DNA from: Lachnospiraceae bacterium
GTDB taxonomy: Bacteria > Bacillota > Clostridia > Lachnospirales > Lachnospiraceae
NCBI GenBank assembly: GCA_900768755.1
Contig: CAAGDV010000010.1
Span: forward strand, 1 to 48,423
Length of the DNA stretch: 48,423 nt
Direction of reading: 5' to 3'
The notes below the pieces were generated by a model, which did no database searches, was not told the DNA's origin, and saw only the letters and a program-made list of their open reading frames with translations. Positions within the stretch are counted from its first letter, which is position 1; each line of letters begins with the position of its first letter. The translations under genes and the position numbers were made by a program. This document shows positions 37,302 to 46,489 of this stretch, piece by piece.

Positions 37302-38741
37302 TTGGGAAACGATAAGAAATTAGTTGAGGCAATCACTCCTATGGAGGAGGATTTTGCACAGTGGTATACGGACGTTGTTAAGAAGGCTGAGCTCGTTGAG
37401 TACTCAAGCCTTAAGGGATGTATGATAATAAGGCCTAACGGTTATGCAATCTGGGAGAGAATCCAGAGCGAGCTTGATGCGAGATTTAAGGAGACGGGCG
37501 TGGAGAATGTGTACATGCCTATGCTTATTCCGGAGAGCCTCCTGCAGAAGGAGAAGGACCATGTTGAGGGCTTTGCGCCTGAGGTGGCATGGGTTACATA
37601 CGGCGGTGGTGAACAGCTCGCGGAGCGTCTTTGCATAAGACCTACCTCCGAGACGCTTTTCTGCGATTTTTACAAGGATATTGTGCAGTCTTACAGAGAC
37701 CTTCCGAAATGCTACAACCAGTGGTGTTCGGTTCTGCGCTGGGAAAAGACAACGAGACCGTTCCTGCGTTCAATGGAGTTTTTGTGGCAGGAGGGACACA
37801 CGGTTCACGCTACGGCTGAGGAAGCTGAGGAGAGAACCGTACAGATGCTTAATGTATATGCGGATTTCTGCGAGAATGTACTCGCAATCCCGATGATTAA
37901 GGGAAGAAAGACCGACAAAGAGAAGTTTGCCGGAGCCATGGCAACATACACGATTGAGGCACTTATGCATGACGGCAAAGCACTTCAGTCAGGAACCAGC
38001 CATAATTTCGGCGACGGCTTTGCGAAGGCTTTCGGTATACAGTATACGGACAAAGAGAACAAACTCACATATGCGCATCAGACTTCATGGGGAATGTCAA
38101 CAAGAATAATCGGTGCAATCATCATGGTTCACGGTGATAACAGCGGTCTTGTGCTTCCTCCGAGAATCGCACCTACACAGGTCTGCGTTGTGCCTATCGC
38201 GCAGCATAAGGAGGGCGTTCTTGACAAGGCAAGAGAGCTTATGTCAAGCCTTAAGGCAGCCGGTTTCAGAGTCAGAATCGACGAGAGCGACAAGACTCCG
38301 GGATGGAAGTTTGCAGAGCAGGAGATTAAAGGTATCCCTACAAGAATAGAGATAGGACCTAAGGATATTGAGGCTGGCAATGTTGTGATTGTCAGAAGGG
38401 ACACAAGGGAGAAAATTGTTGTTCCGATGGCAGAGCTTAACGACAGACTTTCTGAAGTACTTGAGACCATGCAGGAGGATATGCTTAACAGGGCAAGAGC
38501 ACACCGCGACTCCCATACTTATGAGGCTCATGATTATGAGGAGTTCAAGACCACTGTGGCTGAGAAGCCGGGATTTGTTAAGGCAATGTGGTGCGGCGAC
38601 CTTGAGTGCGAACTTAAGATTAAGGACGAGACGGGAGCTACAAGCCGTTGCATGCCGTTTGTGCAGGAGAACATCAGCGATGTCTGTGTATGCTGCGGCA
38701 AGCCGGCCAAGAAACTTGTATATTGGGGTAAAGCATACTAA
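37302..38741 (+). CDS. proS: Proline--tRNA ligase, short archaeal/eukaryotic type
   Basis: This class II synthetase charges tRNA-Pro. The 479-residue protein has motif 2 (YNQWCSVLRWEKTTRPFLRSMEFLWQEGHT), an anticodon-binding domain and a C-terminal zinc-binding domain with cysteines in MWCGDLECELKI and VCVCCGKPAKKLVYWGKAY. It lacks the large editing insertion of the bacterial-type enzyme, so it is the ProS type 3 form. TTG 37302 is chosen because AGAGGTG lies 6 nt before it; the upstream in-frame GTG (37293) is itself part of that ribosome binding site. Confidence 0.95.
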   Translation: MGNDKKLVEAITPMEEDFAQWYTDVVKKAELVEYSSLKGCMIIRPNGYAIWERIQSELDARFKETGVENVYMPMLIPESLLQKEKDHVEGFAPEVAWVTYGGGEQLAERLCIRPTSETLFCDFYKDIVQSYRDLPKCYNQWCSVLRWEKTTRPFLRSMEFLWQEGHTVHATAEEAEERTVQMLNVYADFCENVLAIPMIKGRKTDKEKFAGAMATYTIEALMHDGKALQSGTSHNFGDGFAKAFGIQYTDKENKLTYAHQTSWGMSTRIIGAIIMVHGDNSGLVLPPRIAPTQVCVVPIAQHKEGVLDKARELMSSLKAAGFRVRIDESDKTPGWKFAEQEIKGIPTRIEIGPKDIEAGNVVIVRRDTREKIVVPMAELNDRLSEVLETMQEDMLNRARAHRDSHTYEAHDYEEFKTTVAEKPGFVKAMWCGDLECELKIKDETGATSRCMPFVQENISDVCVCCGKPAKKLVYWGKAY

Positions 38742-38744
38742 TCT

Positions 38745-39962
38745 ATGGGAATTATTTTACCGGATGATGTCAGATATATCATCGAGAGATTAACTGAATA
38801 CGGTTACGAAGCTTATGCTGTTGGCGGATGCGTCCGCGACAGCATTCTTTGTAGAAAGCCCGGGGACTGGGATATCACAACGTCCGCGCTTCCTCTGCAG
38901 GTCAAGGAGCTTTTTAAAAGGACGGTCGATACGGGAATCAGGCACGGTACCGTCACCGTCATGCTCGGAAGGAACGGTTACGAGGTCACGACTTACCGTA
39001 TTGACGGGGCGTACAACGATTCAAGACATCCCGACACAGTCACATACACACAGTCTCTCGTTGAGGACCTGAAGCGCCGTGATTTTACCATCAATGCCAT
39101 GGCGTACAATGAAAAGACCGGGCTGGTTGACTGTTTTGACGGAGTGGGCGATATCGAAAGAAAGCTCATAAGGTGCGTGGGAGACCCCCTAAAACGCTTT
39201 GGAGAGGATGCCCTAAGGATGCTTCGCGCCGTGCGGTTTGCGGCGCAGCTTGGTTTTAGCATACATCCCGACACCGGGGATGCCATACGCGCCCTGGCGC
39301 CCGATATTGCCAAAATCAGCAGGGAGCGCATCCACAGCGAATTGGGCAAAATCCTCCTTTCAAAGCATCCGGACTATTTTTTTATGGCAAAAGAGCTTGG
39401 GATGACCAGGTATTTTATGCCGGTGCCGGATGATGCGGACTATGAAGGGACTGCAATGAGGCTTCTTAATGCTCTTCCCGGACAGCTGCCTTACCGGTAT
39501 GCGGCGGTTTTACACACTTTGTCAGCGGAGGACGCCGAGAAGGTTCTAAAAGACCTTAAGCTTGACAATGACACCATAAAAATGTGTGTGTGGCTTCTTC
39601 GGTACCACGGCATTGAGCCGTCCGACAATCCTGTACGGATAAGGCAGGACGCAAGCTGCATAGGACCGGATTTTTTTGAGAAGGTGCTGACATATGAGGA
39701 AGCATACTACAGAGCGCGGGGTGACAACGAAGCGGCTTCGGCGATACTTAAGGAGCGGGAAGAATACCGTATTATCAGGGAGAGGGGTGACTGCCTCTCA
39801 ATCGGCGAACTTAAGATTAAAGGAGCCGACCTGATTGCGTTAGGGGTTTTGCCGGGCAGGGAGATGGGCGATATGCTTGAGCGGTGCCTGCAGGCAGTGC
39901 TTTGCAACCCTGAAATAAATGATAAGGATAAATTAATAGAGACCATCCACATAAAAGACTGA
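38745..39962 (+). CDS. cca: CCA tRNA nucleotidyltransferase
   Basis: This 405-residue enzyme adds or repairs the 3' CCA of tRNAs. It has the class II nucleotidyltransferase head (AYAVGGCVRDSIL at about 24-36, metal-binding DWD at 41-43), RRDFTINAMAYN, GDPLKRFGEDALRMLRAVRFAAQLGF, and a helical body. It starts 3 nt after proS, so the two tRNA-related genes are in one operon. No HD domain motif was recognised. Confidence 0.93.
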   Translation: MGIILPDDVRYIIERLTEYGYEAYAVGGCVRDSILCRKPGDWDITTSALPLQVKELFKRTVDTGIRHGTVTVMLGRNGYEVTTYRIDGAYNDSRHPDTVTYTQSLVEDLKRRDFTINAMAYNEKTGLVDCFDGVGDIERKLIRCVGDPLKRFGEDALRMLRAVRFAAQLGFSIHPDTGDAIRALAPDIAKISRERIHSELGKILLSKHPDYFFMAKELGMTRYFMPVPDDADYEGTAMRLLNALPGQLPYRYAAVLHTLSAEDAEKVLKDLKLDNDTIKMCVWLLRYHGIEPSDNPVRIRQDASCIGPDFFEKVLTYEEAYYRARGDNEAASAILKEREEYRIIRERGDCLSIGELKIKGADLIALGVLPGREMGDMLERCLQAVLCNPEINDKDKLIETIHIKD

Positions 39963-39977
39963 GAAGATTCATACAAT
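39951..39977 (+). promoter_or_regulatory. Sigma-E-like sporulation promoter before the CotS-like gene
   Basis: ATA (39951-39953), 16 bp, CATACAAT (39970-39977) matches the mother-cell sigma-E pattern (ATA, 16-18 bp, CATACANT) with a perfect -10. Its position directly before a CotS-like spore coat gene supports it. Confidence 0.55.
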
Positions 39978-40032
39978 GTAATCTATAAGGGTAGTCTTGG
40001 GATTGCCGGGGCGAAAAGAGGATGGTTTGTGT

Positions 40033-40992
40033 ATGAACGAGAAGAGTCTTGAGGTTTTGGAACTGTACGATTTTACGGTGCTGCAGGCCCAGAAGGGGCG
40101 CGGAGCCATGGTCATTCTATCGGACCACGGGATGAAGCTTCTGATGGAGTACAGAGGAAGCGGACGGCATATTGAGTGGTGCGCGCCCATATTGGACGGG
40201 GTTAATGATAAAGGCAGTATGTTTACCGACAGCTATGAGAAAAACCGGGAAGGCTCTTATGTATCCGTGGCGGCTGACCGGCAGAAATATGTTGTCAAGC
40301 GCTGGTGCGGTTTCAGGGAATGCGATTCCAAAAATCTGTCGGACGTGGTCCGCGCAATAAGAACCCTTGCTCTTTTTCACAAGGAGACGGAAAGCCTGAT
40401 TCCGGATGAGAAGCTGTATAAAGGTGCGTCCATTAAACAGGACATGGAGCGGCACACGGACGAGATTGCAAGAGTTGCCAAATATCTGGCAAAACGCAGC
40501 AACCGTAAAGCCTTTGAGACGCTTGCGTTAAAGGGCTGCGAGAACTTTTTGGAGGAGGCAAAGGACGCTCTTTCGGTTCTTTCGGAAAGCTCCTGGGGCG
40601 AGGGCGCGCAGAAGGGAATCTGCCACGGCTGTTTTACTTACCACAATGTGGGATTTGGCGAGCTCCCGGTAATGACGGATTTTGAGAAGCTCAATTACGG
40701 ACACTATATGTGTGATTTGTATCACATTTTGAGAAAAATACTTGAAAAAAATGACTGGGACATGAAGTTAGGGTATAAGCTCATAAGCGAATATGATTCG
40801 GTTAACAGTATTACCGATGCGGATTTAAAGCTTCTGACCGCTCTCTTTTCATATCCCGAGAAATTCTGGAAACTGATAAACGCATACTTTAATTCCCGTA
40901 AAATATGGATTCCTGAGAAAAACTATGAGAAGCTTAAAAAAGTTATTGAACAGAATCAAAAAAGGCGGGAATTTTTAGATACATTACGGTAG
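40033..40992 (+). CDS. CotS-like spore coat protein (kinase fold)
   Basis: This 319-residue protein resembles the CotS family of spore-coat-associated, aminoglycoside-phosphotransferase-like proteins. The N-terminus, LEVLELYDFTVLQAQKGRGAMVILSDHGMKLLMEYRGS, is typical. HGCFTYHNV and MTDFEKLNYGHYMCDLYHILR correspond to the kinase catalytic and metal-binding loops, with the catalytic H-x-D motif altered to H-G-C and the later D of the DFE motif kept. It may have weak or no kinase activity. ATG 40033 fits family N-termini; an in-frame TTG at 39997 also has an upstream AAGGG. A sigma-E-like promoter lies upstream. Confidence 0.8.
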   Translation: MNEKSLEVLELYDFTVLQAQKGRGAMVILSDHGMKLLMEYRGSGRHIEWCAPILDGVNDKGSMFTDSYEKNREGSYVSVAADRQKYVVKRWCGFRECDSKNLSDVVRAIRTLALFHKETESLIPDEKLYKGASIKQDMERHTDEIARVAKYLAKRSNRKAFETLALKGCENFLEEAKDALSVLSESSWGEGAQKGICHGCFTYHNVGFGELPVMTDFEKLNYGHYMCDLYHILRKILEKNDWDMKLGYKLISEYDSVNSITDADLKLLTALFSYPEKFWKLINAYFNSRKIWIPEKNYEKLKKVIEQNQKRREFLDTLR

Positions 40993-41023
40993 TTATGTGG
41001 TATACTGTACGTAAAGGACATGG

Positions 41024-41045
41024 TCAGGTGTACAAAAGCACCTGA
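41024..41045 (+). other. Small hairpin before the PEGA lipoprotein gene
   Basis: TCAGGTG (41024-41030) and CACCTGA (41039-41045) form a 7-bp stem with an 8-nt loop, without a T-run, 30 nt before the start codon. A TATACT at 41001-41006 may be the -10 of this gene. Confidence 0.35.
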
Positions 41046-41074
41046 GAGAGCGGGAGCAATGGTTGGAGGTACCT

Positions 41075-42313
41075 ATGATAAAGAAATGGAGTGTATTTTT
41101 GGGCATTATTGCGGCGACGTGCCTTATGACCGGCTGTACAGGTCAGAGCTCAACTATCAGACACACTGACACAACTGAGGCGCCTTCAACACAGGGTGTA
41201 CAATATGAGAGCATGCTCGGAATAATTGATTCGGTCGATACCGATCTGAAGACCATCCGGGTTAGCGCAGTCAACGAAAGCTTTGAAACGGAATTCGTAT
41301 ATTACGGATACACGTCGGTGTACTCCCGTTTCGGAAGTGCGATGACGGTTTCGCAGTTAAATCCGGGCGATATTGTTTCGATTACATATTCGGGTAAAGC
41401 GGCATCCGAGATAAGAATTGCCGGCGATAAAGGACTGTGGGAGAACTTGAAGGTGACATCCTTTACCGTTAAAGATACGGACCGCTCCTTCAAAATCGGG
41501 CAGACGCTGTATTACTATGATGACAGGACCAGAGTGTACAGTAACGGTGAAAGGATAGATATTGCGGAGCTCTGCAGTGAGGACAGGCTTATCGTCCGCG
41601 GCTGTGACAACAGAATTGTGTCGGTTGTAGTGGAAAGAGGGCACGGATACGTTACGCTTGAGAATGCAAAATATTTTTACGGTGGATATATTGATTTTGG
41701 CGGCGAGATAATCAAGGTTGTCGAGGAAAATATGCTTATTACGGTTCCTGAGGGCAGCTACCGCGTGGAGGCGGTCAACGGAGCATACCGCTCGGAGAAA
41801 TACGTGGAGATTGTGCGGGGCGAGAATACGGTGATTGATTACTCCGATGTCATGCCGATTGTAACCAATTACGGTAACGTTAAGTTCAACATTAACGCGG
41901 ATGATGCGGTTCTGTACATTGACGGAATTGAGACCGATTACAGCTCCGTTGTGTCCCTGGTGTGCGGCAACCACACAATCAGGGTTGAGGCAACGGATTA
42001 TGATGTTTATACCAAAAGAATCGAAGTCGGAATTGATTATCTTGTGGTCAATATTTCGCTTGTAAAGGGCGAGATTAGCACCGAGACAGTCAAGGGTGAG
42101 AGCAATGTAACCTCATCGGATAAGGTCACGGTGAAGGCGGACACCGGCTCATTAATCTATTTTGACTCAACATGTAAGGGTATTGCCCCCGTGACTTTTG
42201 ACATGATAACGGGTTCGCATACAATCACCGTAATAGGTACGGCAGGAATAAAGAGCTACAATGTGACTTTTACGGCAGGCGAAGATATTGTGTTAGATTA
42301 TACCGCAAAGTAA
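41075..42313 (+). CDS. PEGA-domain lipoprotein
   Basis: This 412-residue protein has a lipobox MTGC (Cys21). The mature part begins with a beta-rich region (ESMLGIIDSVDTDLKTIRVSA, about 47-100) and ends with PEGA-like repeats: FNINADDAVLYIDGIETDY, GNHTIRVEATDYD, and a second copy with LIYFDSTCKGIAPVTFDMITGSHTITV. PEGA domains are surface beta-sandwiches often linked to envelope structures. ATG 41075 has GGAGG 5 nt upstream. Its function is unknown; its neighbours are envelope and spore proteins. Confidence 0.82.
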   Translation: MIKKWSVFLGIIAATCLMTGCTGQSSTIRHTDTTEAPSTQGVQYESMLGIIDSVDTDLKTIRVSAVNESFETEFVYYGYTSVYSRFGSAMTVSQLNPGDIVSITYSGKAASEIRIAGDKGLWENLKVTSFTVKDTDRSFKIGQTLYYYDDRTRVYSNGERIDIAELCSEDRLIVRGCDNRIVSVVVERGHGYVTLENAKYFYGGYIDFGGEIIKVVEENMLITVPEGSYRVEAVNGAYRSEKYVEIVRGENTVIDYSDVMPIVTNYGNVKFNINADDAVLYIDGIETDYSSVVSLVCGNHTIRVEATDYDVYTKRIEVGIDYLVVNISLVKGEISTETVKGESNVTSSDKVTVKADTGSLIYFDSTCKGIAPVTFDMITGSHTITVIGTAGIKSYNVTFTAGEDIVLDYTAK

Positions 42314-42361
42314 TATATAGACAGGTGTAATCATATAATGTAACAAAAAAACGAGACTGCC

Positions 42362-42766
42362 ATGAGAAAAATTATTATTCCGATAATTCTTTTACTGACT
42401 TTGGCGCTGTCGGGATGCGGCATCAAAAAGGATAACGGAGAGAAGACAAAAGATCTGGAATACACGGTGGTTGAGCGGGGCGGAATCCCTGCGGAACTTC
42501 TCAGCATGATAGATAAGGAGAAAAGTAAAGAGTTCAGACTGTCGGCCAATATTGGCGATTATACATATATCGTCGAGGGGTACGGATGCCAGCCGACAGG
42601 CGGCTACAGCATAAGGGTGGATGAAGTGTATGAGACTTCGGAGTCTGTTTTTTTCCATTCAACCCTGATGGGACCTAAGGCGGGAGAGGCTGTCAACAAG
42701 CTTGCAACCTACCCGTACATTGTAGTTAAAATAGAATGCACACAGAAGAATATTAATTTTGAATAA
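42362..42766 (+). CDS. PrcB-like lipoprotein
   Basis: This 134-residue protein has a lipobox LSGC (Cys19). Its C-terminal half, GGYSIRVDEVYETSESVFF, followed by a Pro-poor loop and YPYIVVKI, matches the PrcB C-terminal domain. That domain was named from a protease complex subunit and is common in small exported proteins. It lies 30 nt before the SPOCS-LysM gene. Function unknown. Confidence 0.75.
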   Translation: MRKIIIPIILLLTLALSGCGIKKDNGEKTKDLEYTVVERGGIPAELLSMIDKEKSKEFRLSANIGDYTYIVEGYGCQPTGGYSIRVDEVYETSESVFFHSTLMGPKAGEAVNKLATYPYIVVKIECTQKNINFE

Positions 42767-42795
42767 ATCTATGATGGAGGATTGCGCAGGCTTTT

Positions 42796-44331
42796 ATGGA
42801 GATTGGGAGAAAGACCCTACTAATGAACCATGAGAATGCATACACAAGACACATAATTACAATAGATGATGATATGAATGCCCCGGACTCCAAGCCGGAT
42901 ATTGACGGCCGGATTAAGGAGACGGGTGAGGTAGTAATTGAGAAACTTCGTCCGCTGGACGGCAGGATAGAGCTTGGCGGACAGTTAAAATACCGCCTGC
43001 TTTATCAGACTGCGGGCGGCTGTGATTCCATAAACGGCAGCGTTCCGATTGCGGAGACGATTCCGGCGGAAGGCCTTTTGGGGCAGACGATTCTGAAATG
43101 CCACACATCGCTTGTGGACCTTAAAATAAGCATTGTTAATTCAAGAAAAATCAATATAAAGGCAGTTGTTGCACTGTCCTATGCGCTTGTTGACACCTGC
43201 GAGAAAGAGGTAATAAGCGAGTGCAGAACCGAGAATGTGCTGGAGCAGAAGAAGACTGTTGACATCATGCAGCTCATCTCCAACAAAAAGGACCTCTTCA
43301 GAATAAGGGAGTCGTCGCATCTGCCAAAAGACCGGGTTAATGTCGGTAAGCTTTTGTGGCAGGAACTGAGCTTAAAAAGTCTGGAGTACCGTCCGATGGC
43401 AGGAAGCGTCGGAATAAAGGGCGAGATATGTATGTTTTGCATCTACAACGGTGAGGATGACCCGGATACAATCAATTACTATGACTGCGTCATGCCTTTT
43501 GGCGGAGAGATACAGCTGACCGGCTGCAGTGAGGACACGGTTCTGGACATTAGCATGAATGTGGCGGATCAGAGTATACTGGTGAGACCGGATGAGAACG
43601 GTGAGATGCGCATTATCGACGGCGAGATGGTGCTGGATATGGATGTTTTTGCGTACAAAAACTGCACCGAAACGATTATGGCGGATGTATATTCTCCGTC
43701 GTACAGCTTAGTGCCGGCATATTCAAAGGCCGAGTATCAGTCGTACGTCACCAGGGATTCTGTCAGAATGCGTCTGGAGGACCGTAAAAAGATGGAGACA
43801 GCGGTCTCATCAATTCTTAATGCCACCGGAACACTAAGCATTGACGAGGTCGTGCAGGAGGACGACGGCGTATATCTTGAAGGTCTGGTGATTGCCGATG
43901 TTTTGTACATGAAGTCGGACGGCCGGGGCGAGATGGGATGTATGAGAATTGAGATTCCTTTTTCCGAGAAGACCGGTGTGAGCCGCCTGGAAAGCGACAT
44001 GCAGTACAGTATCGGAACCGGACCCGTGCAGATATCCACGTATCTTACCGGAACCGGCGAACTGGATATTAAATGCAATGCAACCGCTACCTTGCTGGTA
44101 TACCGCCGATGCGAGACGGATGTAATGGATTCGGTGGAGTGTAACAAACCGGATTATGCTTATATCAAGAATCTTCCCGGCATTGTGGGATATGTGACCG
44201 TGGAGGGAGATACATTGTGGAATATTGCAAAAAAATATTGCACAACAATTGACAGTATAAGACAGAATAATAATTTTGCCGGAGAGGAGCCGGCAGTGGG
44301 AACTAAACTAATTATTATTAAAGCTTGCTAA
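42796..44331 (+). CDS. SPOCS (DUF3794) and LysM domain protein, spore-related
   Basis: This 511-residue protein has several SPOCS domains: residues about 30-130 with the typical KPDIDGRIKETGEVVIEKLRPLDGRIELGG, a second at about 170-260 and a third around 345-440. A C-terminal LysM motif follows (GYVTVEGDTLWNIAKKYCTTIDSIRQNN, about 463-508). SPOCS proteins are associated with the spore coat or cortex in Clostridia, and LysM would tether it to peptidoglycan. There is no signal peptide, as expected for mother-cell proteins assembled on the forespore. The next gene starts 15 nt downstream. Confidence 0.9.
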   Translation: MEIGRKTLLMNHENAYTRHIITIDDDMNAPDSKPDIDGRIKETGEVVIEKLRPLDGRIELGGQLKYRLLYQTAGGCDSINGSVPIAETIPAEGLLGQTILKCHTSLVDLKISIVNSRKINIKAVVALSYALVDTCEKEVISECRTENVLEQKKTVDIMQLISNKKDLFRIRESSHLPKDRVNVGKLLWQELSLKSLEYRPMAGSVGIKGEICMFCIYNGEDDPDTINYYDCVMPFGGEIQLTGCSEDTVLDISMNVADQSILVRPDENGEMRIIDGEMVLDMDVFAYKNCTETIMADVYSPSYSLVPAYSKAEYQSYVTRDSVRMRLEDRKKMETAVSSILNATGTLSIDEVVQEDDGVYLEGLVIADVLYMKSDGRGEMGCMRIEIPFSEKTGVSRLESDMQYSIGTGPVQISTYLTGTGELDIKCNATATLLVYRRCETDVMDSVECNKPDYAYIKNLPGIVGYVTVEGDTLWNIAKKYCTTIDSIRQNNNFAGEEPAVGTKLIIIKAC

Positions 44332-44345
44332 AAGAGGAGGTACAT

Positions 44346-45575
44346 ATGAAAAAGTTCCACAAATTATTTGCAGCGATGGCTGTCTGCGTAATGCTTTGCG
44401 GGTGCGCGAAAAATACGGGTGCCGGCGCCACGACAGACGCTACGACAACGCCGCCCGAGACGGAGGAGACACCGACATCGGAGATGACGATGAAGGATTA
44501 CATGGTGGCCAATTCACTTATGTCCACGGGCAACAATTACAGAATCAAGAAGTTCATTGAGAAAGCGAGAGCAGGGGAGGATGTAACCCTCGGTTTTATC
44601 GGGGGTTCAATCACTGAGGGCTATAACGCGGGAACCGACAAAATATATGCCAAGCTGACATACGAGTATTTTGCCGAGACCTTCGGAACCGGCGATAATG
44701 TTCATTATGTCAATGCGGGCCTCAGCGGAACCCCCTCCATGCTCGGACTGATAAGGTCGGAGAGGGATCTTTTCAAGTATAACCCGGACATTGTTTTTAT
44801 TGAGTTTGCGGTTAACGATGGTCAGTCACCGGCCGATAAGGCTGCATTTGAGAGCCTTATCAGGCGGGCGCTCAACCAGCCGAATGAGCCGGCGGTGATT
44901 CTTTTGTTCTCGGTTGTGGAGTCGGGATACACCTGCCGGGACGTGATGAATCTGGTATCTTTTAAGTATGACCTGGCAAAAATTAGTGTAAAGGACGCTA
45001 TCTGGCCGTACATCACCGGCAATGAATACACCTGGAAAGAATGGTCGAATGACGATGCACACCCCAACAAAGAGGGTTGTGAGCTGTATGCTTCTTTTAT
45101 TATCAATTATTTTGAGACAGTTGATAAGGAACCGGCGGCGGAAGGTTATTCCGTACCTGATTCCGTGACACAGTATGACAATTCGGCGATTCAGATGGTG
45201 GACAACCAGTTAAATACCGACAGAATAACTATTGAGACGTTGGGCTCTTTTATGGACGGCAGCAACCATGCCAAGTTCAAAAACGGCTGGACAAGAGATA
45301 CAGATGCTAATGAGTCAATGAAATTTACTTTTACCGGAGACACATTTTTTGTTGTGTATAAGGACACGACGAGCGCTTCATACGGCTCTGCCGAGGTCTA
45401 TGTTGACGGACAGAAAGCGGGAACTCTCATGGGCAATTCACCTGACGGCTGGAACAACCCGGTCACCGAGAGAATGTTCCGTTCCGGCGAGGTGTCTGAG
45501 CACACCGTGGAGATAAGAATGGCAGAGGGAGATGAAGACAAAGAGTTTATGATTCTTTGTTTCGGAATCAACTAG
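44346..45575 (+). CDS. SGNH/GDSL-family lipoprotein esterase
   Basis: This 409-residue lipoprotein (lipobox LCGC, Cys20) has a Thr/Pro/Glu-rich linker (about 25-48) and an SGNH hydrolase domain: block I FIGGSITEG with nucleophile Ser88, block III IEFAVNDGQ and block V DDAHPNKEG with the Asp and His. A beta-rich C-terminal part (about 280-409) may bind carbohydrate. It probably removes acyl groups from surface glycans and would oppose the acetyl-transfer pair at 33453-35923. GAGGAGG lies 5 nt before the ATG. Confidence 0.87.
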   Translation: MKKFHKLFAAMAVCVMLCGCAKNTGAGATTDATTTPPETEETPTSEMTMKDYMVANSLMSTGNNYRIKKFIEKARAGEDVTLGFIGGSITEGYNAGTDKIYAKLTYEYFAETFGTGDNVHYVNAGLSGTPSMLGLIRSERDLFKYNPDIVFIEFAVNDGQSPADKAAFESLIRRALNQPNEPAVILLFSVVESGYTCRDVMNLVSFKYDLAKISVKDAIWPYITGNEYTWKEWSNDDAHPNKEGCELYASFIINYFETVDKEPAAEGYSVPDSVTQYDNSAIQMVDNQLNTDRITIETLGSFMDGSNHAKFKNGWTRDTDANESMKFTFTGDTFFVVYKDTTSASYGSAEVYVDGQKAGTLMGNSPDGWNNPVTERMFRSGEVSEHTVEIRMAEGDEDKEFMILCFGIN

Positions 45576-45604
45576 TACGGGTATCGGTCTTGGGGGAATC
45601 TCTT

Positions 45605-46489
45605 ATGAAAAAAATCAGTCTTAGGGCTTACGCAAAAATTAATCTGGGGCTTGATGTGCTTGGAACGTTGCCTGACGGATATCACGAAGTCCGCATGGTT
45701 ATGCAGAATATCGGCATTTACGACAAGGTCAGCCTGACCCCAAATAACAGCGGCGAAGTGAAGCTTAAGTGCAACCTGAAGTTCCTTTCCGAAGGAGCGG
45801 ACAATATTGCGTACAAGGCTGCGCGCTTAATTCTGGATCGGTATGCGATTCCTGCCGGCGTGGATATTGACTTGTACAAATATATTCCTGTTGCGGCGGG
45901 CATGGCGGGCGGAAGCACTGACGCGGCAGCGGTTTTGAAGGGAATGAATAAGCTTTTTGGGCTGGAGCTTTCTACGGAGGAACTTATGCGGCTGGGCAAA
46001 GAACTGGGCGCGGACGTTCCGTACTGTGTGCTGGGCGGAACGGCACTGGCGGAGGGAATCGGAGAGAAGTTAACGAGGCTTTCGCCCTGTCCCGAGAGTC
46101 CGATTCTTATTGCAAAACCTCCGATAAGCGTGTCCACACGGTATGTGTACGATAACCTTGTGCTTAATTCCGATACCGTGCATCCCGATATCGACGGTAT
46201 AATCGCAGCAATTGAGGCCGGGGACATAAAAGGAGTTGCCTCAAGGCTCGGAAACGTCCTGGAGGACGTGACAATAAAGGCGCATCCCGTAATCGCCGAC
46301 ATCAAAAGAGCAATGACTGCGGGCGGGTCATACGGAGTGCTTATGAGCGGAAGCGGCCCCACTGTTTTTGGCATGTTTTCGGATGAGCGGGAAGCCAAAG
46401 AGTGTGCCGCGGAGTTAAGAAGAAAAAAACTTGCCTGCAATACCTATGTAACGGGCATTGTAACAGGGGAGAACCACTATGCAGAATAA
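45605..46489 (+). CDS. ispE: 4-diphosphocytidyl-2-C-methyl-D-erythritol kinase
   Basis: IspE is the GHMP-family kinase of the non-mevalonate isoprenoid pathway. The 294-residue protein has the N-terminal AYAKINLGLDVLG with Lys11, the GHMP ATP loop PVAAGMAGGSTDAAAVL (about 95-111), Asp137 in GADVPYC, and the C-terminal SGSGPTVFG. ATG 45605 fits the family, although the frame is open 16 codons upstream. Its 3' end overlaps the GntR gene by 11 nt. Confidence 0.96.
   Translation: MKKISLRAYAKINLGLDVLGTLPDGYHEVRMVMQNIGIYDKVSLTPNNSGEVKLKCNLKFLSEGADNIAYKAARLILDRYAIPAGVDIDLYKYIPVAAGMAGGSTDAAAVLKGMNKLFGLELSTEELMRLGKELGADVPYCVLGGTALAEGIGEKLTRLSPCPESPILIAKPPISVSTRYVYDNLVLNSDTVHPDIDGIIAAIEAGDIKGVASRLGNVLEDVTIKAHPVIADIKRAMTAGGSYGVLMSGSGPTVFGMFSDEREAKECAAELRRKKLACNTYVTGIVTGENHYAE

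Noticed and set aside
45718..46440. A 240-codon minus-strand frame opposite ispE.
   Set aside because: Ser/Pro/Ala-rich antisense composition and no ribosome binding site; ispE is clear on the other strand.
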